From Gammaproteobacteria bacterium (lineage in GTDB: Bacteria > Pseudomonadota > Gammaproteobacteria > GCA-001735895), in contig JANTFY010000014.1 of assembly GCA_024763185.1 (NCBI GenBank), positions 1 through 21,256 of the forward strand: a stretch of DNA of 21,256 nucleotides, read 5' to 3'. The notes below the pieces were generated by a model. The model did not search any database. It was given only the letters and a program-made list of their open reading frames with translations, and was not told the DNA's origin. Shown one piece after another: positions 15,309 through 21,256 of this stretch (its first letter is position 1; every line of letters begins with the position of its first letter). The position numbers and the translations under genes are program-made.

Positions 15309-15604
15309 CGGAAAAACTCGATAGCGAAGTCATCCTTTCTCAAATGAAGTCGATACATGCCGACTGGTTGTTAAACGAGTCCATGGATCAAATTCATCGC
15401 GACTTTCATTTCAAAAATTATTATCAAACCATGGCTTTCGCCAATGGCGTGGCCTGGATAGCCCACCAGATGGATCACCACCCCGAACTCACCATCAGCT
15501 ATAACCGCTGCAAGGTTGAATACAGCACACATTCGGTTAACGGCCTCTCCTTGCTGGACTTCAAATCGGCCAGTGCCGTAGACCAGTTAGTAAACAGTGA
15601 TTGA
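15305..15604 (+). CDS. phhB: Pterin-4a-carbinolamine dehydratase
   Basis: PhhB dehydrates 4a-hydroxytetrahydrobiopterin, normally to recycle the pterin cofactor of phenylalanine hydroxylase. The family signature runs from WIAHQMDHHPELTISYNRCKVEY (about 51-73) through THSVNGLSLLD, with His58, His59, Pro60, His76 and a later aspartate in place. The length of 99 residues is normal. No phhA or other aromatic hydroxylase is in the window. PCD-like proteins in such genomes may serve other pterins; this is unsettled. It is translationally coupled on both sides: ATGA overlap with the cytochrome gene and TGATG overlap with rsgA. Confidence 0.92.
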   Translation: MTEKLDSEVILSQMKSIHADWLLNESMDQIHRDFHFKNYYQTMAFANGVAWIAHQMDHHPELTISYNRCKVEYSTHSVNGLSLLDFKSASAVDQLVNSD

Positions 15605-16566
15605 TGGCCAGGCGCAGGCTCAGCCAACAGCAACGGCATCGCATCAAAAAGGCCCAGCAATCGGTCAACCTGGATGATGAAAACAATTACCCGGGCACGG
15701 TCATCTCTCACCATGGTGGTGAGGTCGAAGTGGAACCCATCGACCAGGATCAACCCAATATCGCGTGTAAATTTCGCAGCAACCTTGGCACCCTTGTGTG
15801 CGGGGATCGGGTCGTCTATCAACGGCACAAGAATGCCCCCGCCATCATCAGCATCCTGCCCCGTCAAAACCTGTTACAACGCCAGGATGGGTTCGGCCAG
15901 ATCAAGGCAGTGGCCGCCAATGTCACCCAGCTGATTATCTGCCTGGCGGTTGAACCCGCACCCAACCTGTTTCTGCTCGACCAGTATTTACTGTCTGCCC
16001 AACAACAGCAGGTCAAGGTACTCATTGTGCTCAACAAGGCAGACCTTTTGGGTGCTGGCGATAGCGATCCTTTTGACCTGCTGAAAATCTATCAGCCGCT
16101 GGGTTATCCTGTTTTGCAAACCAGCATCAAGAGCGGTCTGAACATCGATCGTTTGCAACAGCTGTGTATCGATCATACCAATGTGATCAGCGGGGTATCC
16201 GGGGTCGGTAAGTCATCGATTACCAAGGCCATCCTGCCGCAGCAGGATATCGCCATTGGCGAGCTATCGGAAGCCAACAAAGAGGGTAAACACACCACCC
16301 GTACCAGCCGGTTGTATCATCTGCCGCTCGGTGGCCAGTTGATCGACACCCCTGGCGTGCGGGGATTTAAACCGGTGTTTGAAGAAGGCCTGCCAATCAG
16401 TGCAGGATTTGTTGAAATTGAACAACAAGCCCAACATTGCCAGTTCAGCAACTGCCGGCATGTCAACGAACCCAAATGCGCGGTCAGGCTGGCGGTAGAA
16501 TCTGGACAGATTCAACCCAGCCGTTATCAACATTACCTGAAAATTCTGCAGGAAAATCCCTCATAG
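15604..16566 (+). CDS. rsgA: Small ribosomal subunit biogenesis GTPase RsgA
   Basis: RsgA is a circularly permuted GTPase that checks late 30S subunit maturation at the decoding centre. The permuted motif order is clear: G4 NKAD (144-147), then G1 GVSGVGKS (197-204), then G3 DTPG (248-251). The N-terminal OB-fold region spans roughly 30-95. The C-terminal zinc knuckle has Cys279, Cys284, His286 and Cys292. The basic start RRRLSQQQRHRIKKAQQ is typical. ATG at 15604 shares one base with the phhB stop; TTG at 15601 is a less likely start. It gives 320 residues. A terminator hairpin follows the stop by six bases and closes the operon. orn lies a few genes upstream, as in many relatives. Confidence 0.96.
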   Translation: MARRRLSQQQRHRIKKAQQSVNLDDENNYPGTVISHHGGEVEVEPIDQDQPNIACKFRSNLGTLVCGDRVVYQRHKNAPAIISILPRQNLLQRQDGFGQIKAVAANVTQLIICLAVEPAPNLFLLDQYLLSAQQQQVKVLIVLNKADLLGAGDSDPFDLLKIYQPLGYPVLQTSIKSGLNIDRLQQLCIDHTNVISGVSGVGKSSITKAILPQQDIAIGELSEANKEGKHTTRTSRLYHLPLGGQLIDTPGVRGFKPVFEEGLPISAGFVEIEQQAQHCQFSNCRHVNEPKCAVRLAVESGQIQPSRYQHYLKILQENPS

Positions 16567-16572
16567 GCGCTT

Positions 16573-16610
16573 TGCATGCAGTCCGATAAACGATAGCATG
16601 CACTTTTTTT
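16573..16610 (+). terminator. Rho-independent terminator after rsgA
   Basis: TGCATGC (16573-16579) and GCATGCA (16596-16602) form a perfect 7-bp stem with a 16-base loop, followed at once by C and seven T (16603-16610). It lies six bases after the rsgA stop and 16 bases before the next gene, so it should separate the two transcripts. It could alternatively act as an attenuator in front of aroG, but there is no leader peptide rich in aromatic codons. Confidence 0.75.
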
Positions 16611-16626
16611 AATCGAGCCCAGAGTA

Positions 16627-17694
16627 TTGTTAAAAGACAGCTTAAATAATATCCATGTCAGTGCTGAACAGGTATTGATCACCCCGCAGGACCTGCGCCA
16701 GGAAATACCTATTTCCGATCAAGCCCTGGCCAATATCCGACAATCACGTCAGGATATTGCAGACATCATTCATCATCGTAACCACCGCCTGTTGGTCATT
16801 TGTGGACCCTGTTCCATTCACGATGTTAAAGCGGCCAGGGAATATGCCGGGCGCCTGAAAAAACTGCAGAGCGAACTGGGCGACAGCCTGTATATCGTCA
16901 TGCGCGTGTATTTTGAAAAACCACGAACCACGGTGGGCTGGAAAGGGCTGATCAACGATCCGTACCTGGACGGCAGTTTTAACATCGAGGCCGGTCTTAG
17001 AAAGGCTCGCAAACTGTTGACCGAATTTGCCGAGATGGAGCTGCCCATGGGCACCGAGGCCCTCGACCCGATCAGCCCGCAATACCTGGGTGAATTCTTC
17101 AGCTGGTCAGCAATCGGAGCGCGCACCACCGAATCACAAACCCACCGGGAAATGGCCAGCGGTTTATCCATGCCAGTGGGTTTTAAAAACAGCACCAATG
17201 GCAGCCTGGATACAGCCATCGATGCGCTGAAAGCGGCTGCCTCCGGGCATCGCTTCATGGGCATCAATCAACAGGGCCAGGTAGCGGTGATCAAGACCAA
17301 TGGCAACCCCGATGGCCACATCATCCTGCGCGGCGGTAAAACCTGCAATTACGATTCGGTGAATGTCGCCATCAGTGATGAAAAACTACAACAGGCCGGC
17401 ACTAATGATGCACTGATGGTGGATTGCAGTCATGGCAACTCCAACAAGGATTACACCCGTCAACCGCTGGTGGCCAACGACATCATGAACCAGATTCTGG
17501 AAGGCAACCGTTCGATCATCGGTATTATGCTGGAAAGCCATCTGAATGAAGGCAACCAGTCGTCAAACCAGGCGCCGGATCAGATGCAATACGGGGTATC
17601 CATCACCGATGGCTGCATATGCTGGGAGACCACGGAAAAGCTGCTCAGGGAGATGGCTGACAAGCTGAAGACGGTACTCAAACAGAGACTTTAA
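16627..17694 (+). CDS. aroG: 3-deoxy-7-phosphoheptulonate (DAHP) synthase, class I AroF/G/H type
   Basis: DAHP synthase joins phosphoenolpyruvate and erythrose 4-phosphate, the first step of the shikimate pathway. The metal/PEP-binding motif LLVICGPCSIHD (55-66, Cys62 metal ligand), MRVYFEKPRTTVGWKGLINDP (92-112) and the DCSHGNSNKD and GIMLESHLNEGNQ motifs identify the microbial class I enzyme. The N-terminal arm has the regulatory-domain character of feedback-inhibited forms. Which aromatic amino acid inhibits it (AroF, AroG or AroH type) cannot be read securely, so the symbol marks the family only. The 355 residues are standard. The start appears to be TTG at 16627 with only a weak GAG upstream. 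It converges on the unknown gene at 17706 with 11 bases between. Confidence 0.94.
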   Translation: MLKDSLNNIHVSAEQVLITPQDLRQEIPISDQALANIRQSRQDIADIIHHRNHRLLVICGPCSIHDVKAAREYAGRLKKLQSELGDSLYIVMRVYFEKPRTTVGWKGLINDPYLDGSFNIEAGLRKARKLLTEFAEMELPMGTEALDPISPQYLGEFFSWSAIGARTTESQTHREMASGLSMPVGFKNSTNGSLDTAIDALKAAASGHRFMGINQQGQVAVIKTNGNPDGHIILRGGKTCNYDSVNVAISDEKLQQAGTNDALMVDCSHGNSNKDYTRQPLVANDIMNQILEGNRSIIGIMLESHLNEGNQSSNQAPDQMQYGVSITDGCICWETTEKLLREMADKLKTVLKQRL

Positions 17695-17705
17695 AGGCAG
17701 GGCTT

Positions 17706-18080
17706 TCACTTATAATCGTGTTTGTCGCACACCAGGTATTCCTGGTCCTTTAACTTCACCCGGTCGTGTTCCACGTACACGATATCCGTATTCTCATGCA
17801 CCGGTTTGTACATCGGATCCATTTCGGTGACGCCCTTAAATTCCCAGTCCACCGTAATACCATCCAGTTCGCCGACATAACGACGCGTATCCCTTAACGC
17901 GACCTGCTCGATTCTCTCGAAAGCCTGTCGACAATTGTCCGCCCTCACCATGACCGAGACCTCCCAGCCATCAAATTCATCGTGCAGATCGTGTTGTTCA
18001 TCGACATCGGCCAGGTTAAAACCCACGATATAGGTGCCCAGGTACCAGCCAAAAGGTGATGGGTTCGGTTGTTGTTGCAT
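17706..18080 (-). CDS. Small conserved hypothetical protein downstream of thiC
   Basis: This is a 124-residue acidic soluble protein with no signal peptide. It has an N-terminal FGWYLGTYIVGFNLADVDE, a central strand-helix unit (GWEVSVMVRADNCRQAFERIEQVAL), and then ITVDWEFKGVTEMDPMYKPV followed by EYLVCDKHDYK. The alternation suggests an alpha/beta fold with a ferredoxin-like or DUF4288-like rhythm; that resemblance is weak and I do not name a family. AGGGG six bases before the ATG at 18080 is a strong ribosome binding site. It starts 17 bases after the thiC stop on the same strand with no terminator between, so it should be co-transcribed with thiC and fall under the TPP riboswitch. A thiamine-related role is only an inference from position. 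Confidence 0.8.
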   Translation of the reverse strand: MQQQPNPSPFGWYLGTYIVGFNLADVDEQHDLHDEFDGWEVSVMVRADNCRQAFERIEQVALRDTRRYVGELDGITVDWEFKGVTEMDPMYKPVHENTDIVYVEHDRVKLKDQEYLVCDKHDYK

Positions 18081-18097
18081 GGTTAACCCCTAAGCGA

Positions 18098-19987
18098 TCA
18101 AATTTCCCGATACAGTTTTTTACCTTCTTTTTCGTATTCCTCAGACTTGGCCTGCATACCAGCCTGGAAAGCCGCCTCCACTTCCACGGCATGGCTCTCT
18201 GCATAATCGCGCACTTCCTGGGTGATTTTCATGGAACAGAACTTGGGGCCGCACATGGAACAGAAATGTGCCACCTTGTGGGTCTGTTTGGGCATGGTTT
18301 CATCGTGGTATTCACGTGCACGTTCAGGATCCAGTGACAGATTGAACTGGTCTTCCCAACGAAATTCGAAACGCGCCTTGGATAACGCATTGTCTCGTAT
18401 CTGCGCACCCGGAAAGCCCTTCGCCAGGTCGGCGGCATGGGCAGCCAGCTTGTAGGTGATGATTCCATCGCGCACATCCTGCTTGTTGGGCAGACCCAGG
18501 TGTTCCTTGGGGGTTACGTAACACAGCATGGCGGTACCGTACCAGCCAATTTGCGCGGCACCGATGGCCGAGGTGATGTGATCGTAAGCCGGGGCTATAT
18601 CGGTGACCAGCGGCCCCAGTGTGTAAAAAGGTGCTTCAAAACAATCCTGCAACTCCTTGTCCATGTTGTCCTTGATCATCTGCATCGGCACATGTCCAGG
18701 GCCCTCGATCATCACCTGCACATCATGCTGCCAGGCAATCTTGGTCAACTCGCCGAGGGTCTCCAACTCGGCAAACTGTGCGCGATCGTTGGCATCGGCC
18801 ACGCAGCCTGGACGCAAACCATCACCCAGCGAGAAAGCAACATCATAAGCCTTCATGATTTCGCAGATCTCTTCAAAATGGGTGTACAGGAAACTTTCCT
18901 GGTGATGCGCCAGGCACCACTTGGCCATGATGGAACCGCCGCGCGAAACGATACCGGTCAATCGCTCGGCGGTAATCGGCACATAGGCCAGCCGTACGCC
19001 GGCATGGATGGTGAAATAATCCACGCCCTGCTCCGCCTGTTCAATCAGCGTGTCACGGAACAGTTCCCAGGTCAGGTCTTCGGCCACGCCGCCCACCTTT
19101 TCCAGCGCCTGGTAGATGGGTACCGTGCCGATCGGCATGGGCGCGTTGCGCAAAATCCATTCACGGGTTTCGTGAATATTCTTGCCGGTGGATAAATCCA
19201 TCAGGGTATCGCCACCCCAGCGTGCTGACCAGGCCATCTTTTCCACTTCCTCGGAAATCGACGAGGTCACCGCTGAATTACCGATATTGGTATTGACCTT
19301 GACGTGAAAATTACGCCCGATGATCATCGGTTCCAGTTCGGGGTGGTTGATATTACAGGGAATAATCGCACGCCCGGCCGCCACTTCAGCGCGCACAAAC
19401 TCGGGCGTAATCTGCTCGGGAATGTTGGCGCCAAAGGATTGCCCCGGATGTTGTTTCAACAGATCTTTGTACTCGTCACTGGCACGAAATTCATCCAGGC
19501 GCATATTTTCCCGGATGGCCACGTATTCCATTTCGGGAGTAATGATGCCCTGCCGTGCATAGTGCAACTGGCTGACATTGTTGCCCGCTTTGGCTTTTCG
19601 CGGTTGCCGGATATGCTCAAAACGCAGGTGCGCCAGGGTTTCATCGGTCTGGCGTAGATGTCCGAATTCGGAGCTGGGTCCGTCCAGCAGCTCCGTGTCG
19701 CCGCGCTCCTCGATCCATTTTGAACGCACGTCGGGAATGCCCTTGAGCAAATCGATGCTGATGGACGGATCGGTAAACGGACCGGAAGTATCATACACGG
19801 TGATGGGAGGATTTTTTTCCACGCCGTTTGAGGTGGGCGTGTCCGAACACTGGATTTCTCGCATACCCACCCGGATATCAGCACGGCTACCCTGCTGATA
19901 GATTCGTGTCGACTGGGGAAAGGGTTCCGTAATGGCAGACGAAAGCTGGTGGGTTTTTTGGATAAAATCTTCCGGGATGGCACTCAT
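18098..19987 (-). CDS. thiC: Phosphomethylpyrimidine synthase ThiC
   Basis: ThiC is a radical SAM enzyme that rearranges 5-aminoimidazole ribotide into hydroxymethylpyrimidine phosphate for thiamine synthesis. The C-terminal iron-sulfur motif CX2CX4C is present as CSMCGPKFC, 46-54 residues before the end. The core blocks NVSQLHYARQGIITPEMEYVA, TNIGNSAVTSSI and IEGPGHVPMQMI are all typical. The 629 residues equal the usual length (about 631 in E. coli). GAGGAG six bases before the ATG is a strong ribosome binding site. The 5' leader is a TPP riboswitch, so expression should fall when thiamine pyrophosphate is plentiful. It is divergent from the methyltransferase gene at 20220. Confidence 0.98.
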   Translation of the reverse strand: MSAIPEDFIQKTHQLSSAITEPFPQSTRIYQQGSRADIRVGMREIQCSDTPTSNGVEKNPPITVYDTSGPFTDPSISIDLLKGIPDVRSKWIEERGDTELLDGPSSEFGHLRQTDETLAHLRFEHIRQPRKAKAGNNVSQLHYARQGIITPEMEYVAIRENMRLDEFRASDEYKDLLKQHPGQSFGANIPEQITPEFVRAEVAAGRAIIPCNINHPELEPMIIGRNFHVKVNTNIGNSAVTSSISEEVEKMAWSARWGGDTLMDLSTGKNIHETREWILRNAPMPIGTVPIYQALEKVGGVAEDLTWELFRDTLIEQAEQGVDYFTIHAGVRLAYVPITAERLTGIVSRGGSIMAKWCLAHHQESFLYTHFEEICEIMKAYDVAFSLGDGLRPGCVADANDRAQFAELETLGELTKIAWQHDVQVMIEGPGHVPMQMIKDNMDKELQDCFEAPFYTLGPLVTDIAPAYDHITSAIGAAQIGWYGTAMLCYVTPKEHLGLPNKQDVRDGIITYKLAAHAADLAKGFPGAQIRDNALSKARFEFRWEDQFNLSLDPERAREYHDETMPKQTHKVAHFCSMCGPKFCSMKITQEVRDYAESHAVEVEAAFQAGMQAKSEEYEKEGKKLYREI

Positions 19988-20035
19988 GATGGCTCCTCAA
20001 TGTGTAAACGCAGGGCCAACTCGGTGATTCCGAAC

Positions 20036-20104
20036 TGCCTCCCTACGCAGAATAATCTGATCAGGTTCAAAGGGTTTCTCTCAGTCTTGCGACACCCCTG
20101 GCAC
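20036..20104 (-). ncRNA. TPP riboswitch (thi-box) upstream of thiC
   Basis: On the minus strand the conserved thi-box core reads CTGAGAGAAACCCTTTGAAC, CTGATCAGATTATTCTGCG and TAGGGAGGCA in order. It is preceded by GGGGTG, and the P1 stem can close through TGCC with GGCA. These are the signature bases of the TPP aptamer. About 48 bases separate it from the thiC start codon. No U-tract terminator hairpin is visible there, so control probably works by hiding the GAGGAG ribosome binding site. The anti-Shine-Dalgarno partner is not obvious by eye. Confidence 0.95.
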
Positions 20105-20114
20105 AATCGCTCAA

Positions 20115-20141
20115 ACTATAGAATCAAACCTTTGAATGCAA
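20115..20141 (-). promoter_or_regulatory. Putative thiC promoter
   Basis: Minus-strand TATAGT (20115-20120) is a good -10 placed so that RNA would begin near 20108, exactly before the aptamer. The -35 is weak: TTGCAT at 15-base spacing (20136-20141) or GCTTGC at 17. Its position relative to the riboswitch is the best support. Confidence 0.45.
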
Positions 20142-20219
20142 GCATTTTCATGGTTCACATTGACATCAGGTCAGGAATTCGTAACCTCTGTGAACTTTAT
20201 TGAAGTGACCAAAATCATT

Positions 20220-20849
20220 ATGACTGACCTCGCCAAAGCCAAATTCAACATGATCGAACAACAGGTACGCCCGTGGGAAGTTCTGGACCCCCAGGTGCTG
20301 GAGGTTTTTAACCAGATTAACCGTGATCATTTTGTTCCCGATTCGTTGAAGGGCCTGGCTTATGCCGATTGCCAGCTACCCGTGATTGAAGGCGAATCCA
20401 TGCTGCCACCCACATTGGAAGGTCGACTGTTACAGGCGCTAAACCTGAAACCCTCGGACAGTATACTTGAAATCGGCACCTGCAGCGGTTACCTGACCGC
20501 CTGCCTGGCCACGCTCGGCAAACACGTGGACAGCATCGATTTTAATGCCCGGGCGATTGAAACGGCGCAAAAAAACCTGGCCGACCTGAACATCCACAAT
20601 GTCAATTTACGTTGTTTCCAATCGATTGAAGAGATATCACCGCAACCGATTTATGACGCCATTTCGGTTAGTGCCGGCTCGCTTCCATCCATTCCGGATA
20701 ACCTCAAAAATGCACTGGTCATCGGCGGTCGCCTGTTTGCAGTATGCGGACAATCCCCGGTAAAACATGCTCAACTGATGACCCGTGTCAGTCAGAACGA
20801 ATGGACGATTGACAACCTGTTTGAAACCGACATTGCTGACTTAGCTTAA
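20220..20849 (+). CDS. Protein-L-isoaspartate O-methyltransferase family protein
   Basis: This is a SAM-dependent methyltransferase of the PCMT family, expected to act on isoaspartyl residues of damaged proteins. It has the SAM-binding motif ILEIGTCSGYLTACLATLG (motif I), then DSIDFNARAIETAQKNL and a later GGRLFAVCG strand. The N-terminal FNMIEQQVRPWEVLD and FVPDSLKGLAYADCQLPV are family features. In place of the usual substrate loop of Pcm it has ESMLPPTLEGRLLQAL, as in the divergent subgroup often found before tolC; activity on isoaspartate is therefore not certain. The ATG at 20220 gives 209 residues and fits the family N terminus. An upstream in-frame ATG at 20136 would reach into the thiC promoter. 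TTGACA at 20160-20165 may be its -35, with a poor -10. It overlaps the rhodanese gene by one base. Confidence 0.88.
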   Translation: MTDLAKAKFNMIEQQVRPWEVLDPQVLEVFNQINRDHFVPDSLKGLAYADCQLPVIEGESMLPPTLEGRLLQALNLKPSDSILEIGTCSGYLTACLATLGKHVDSIDFNARAIETAQKNLADLNIHNVNLRCFQSIEEISPQPIYDAISVSAGSLPSIPDNLKNALVIGGRLFAVCGQSPVKHAQLMTRVSQNEWTIDNLFETDIADLA

Positions 20850-21166
20850 TGCAACGCTTCAGCGCGTTGCAACTTCACCACTACCTTGAAACAAACCAGC
20901 CACGCCTGATCGATGTGCGTGAACCCTGGGAGTTCGAAATCTGTCATATCCAAGACAGTGAGCTACTGCCTATGGGCCAGGTGCCGTCCAATCTGTCACT
21001 GTTCCAAGAATCTGCAGAATATGTCATTATCTGCCATCATGGTATTCGCAGCCGGCAGGTCATTCATTTCCTGGCTTATCATGGAATAGAAAACACCATA
21101 AACCTCGATGGCGGCGTCGATGCCTGGGCCCGGCAAGTCGATATAAACATGGCGGTCTATTATTAA
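20849..21166 (+). CDS. Single-domain rhodanese-like sulfurtransferase
   Basis: This 105-residue cytoplasmic rhodanese-fold protein would transfer sulfane sulfur through a persulfide. It has the opening LIDVREPWEFEICHIQDSELLPMG, the active-site loop ICHHGIRSRQ with nucleophile Cys62 and Arg67, and the closing INLDGGVDAWARQVD. All rhodanese hallmarks are in place, so it is probably active. It starts at the TAATG shared with the methyltransferase stop, so the two are translationally coupled. Methyltransferase-rhodanese pairs next to an outer-membrane tolC-like gene occur in relatives, but no tolC start is visible in the last 90 bases here. Confidence 0.92.
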   Translation: MQRFSALQLHHYLETNQPRLIDVREPWEFEICHIQDSELLPMGQVPSNLSLFQESAEYVIICHHGIRSRQVIHFLAYHGIENTINLDGGVDAWARQVDINMAVYY

Positions 21167-21198
21167 CCTGGCGACTAAATATATCGTGTTCAGCCGCT

Positions 21199-21255
21199 TC
21201 ATGCTTGTTTCCAACAAGGCATCAGTACGCCGCTGTAGTCATTCTCCAGCAAGGA
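21199..21255 (-). CDS. Possible C-terminal end of a convergent gene (partial)
   Basis: On the minus strand one frame is open from the window edge and ends in SLLENDYSGVLMPCWKQA then TGA at 21199-21201. The composition looks protein-like, but only 18 residues can be seen and no family is recognisable. A plus-strand frame from ATG 21201 is also open to the edge. Low confidence; the sequence beyond the window decides it. Confidence 0.25.
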   Translation of the reverse strand, partial: SLLENDYSGVLMPCWKQA

Positions 21256-21256
21256 C

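Noticed and set aside
18437..19195. 252-residue plus-strand frame
   Set aside because: It is antisense to the conserved core of thiC; the frame is a by-product of thiC codon use.
21201..21256. Plus-strand ATG frame open to the window edge as the start of a tolC-like gene
   Set aside because: The visible residues (MLVSNKASVRRC...) do not look like a signal peptide and there is no ribosome binding site.
1..21256. CRISPR arrays, tRNA genes, insertion sequences, phage or defence modules
   Set aside because: No repeated spacer-repeat pattern, cloverleaf-like sequence, transposase or toxin-antitoxin pair was seen; nearly all sequence is accounted for by chromosomal genes.

Overview
This window reads as ordinary chromosome of a free-living, motile gammaproteobacterium. 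The evidence is the type IV pilus/type II secretion prepilin peptidase beside coaE and zapD, the lpxC / M23 peptidase / secA / argJ / Nudix-ThiE run, a flagellar stator pair near orn and rsgA, and thiC under a TPP riboswitch. The individual proteins look closest to Pseudomonas-like or Chromatiales-like gammaproteobacterial families, but I cannot name a genus. I see no tRNA, rRNA, CRISPR array, insertion sequence or phage gene.

Layout. Positions 1-2406 (+) hold the last codons of pilC, then pilD, coaE and zapD: pilus assembly, the last step of CoA synthesis, and the Z-ring. Positions 2427-9372 (-) are read lpxC, M23 peptidase, secA, argJ, Nudix-ThiE hydrolase: outer-membrane lipid A, wall remodelling, secretion, arginine synthesis and nucleotide sanitation. 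Positions 9544-11550 (-) are a motility operon of a MotA/PomA-type stator, a MotB/PomB-type stator and a single-domain PilZ protein. The three genes overlap, and a near-perfect sigma-28 (FliA) promoter lies upstream. Positions 11640-13119 hold three uncharacterised genes, one preceded by a 9-bp perfect dyad. Then come orn (-) and a rightward group 13778-16566: an M48 CAAX-protease-like membrane peptidase, a small c-type cytochrome, a pterin-4a-carbinolamine dehydratase and rsgA. The last three overlap at stop/start codons, and an intrinsic terminator follows rsgA. aroG-type DAHP synthase (+) converges on a leftward riboswitch - thiC - unknown gene unit (17706-20104). At the right edge a PCMT-family methyltransferase and a rhodanese (+) overlap by one base.

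The window is mostly housekeeping. The parts most worth attention are the FliA-controlled stator operon that carries its own PilZ (probable c-di-GMP effector) gene, an unrecognised small protein that appears to be co-transcribed with riboswitch-controlled thiC, a tiny cytochrome c without a distal methionine ligand tied to phhB and rsgA, a small cysteine-containing protein with its own promoter, and the dyad ahead of the gene at 11693. Several genes (lpxC, M23 peptidase, pilZ, aroG) start with TTG. I found nothing resembling a new defence or mobile system. All domain and family calls are from reading motifs by eye, with no database search.
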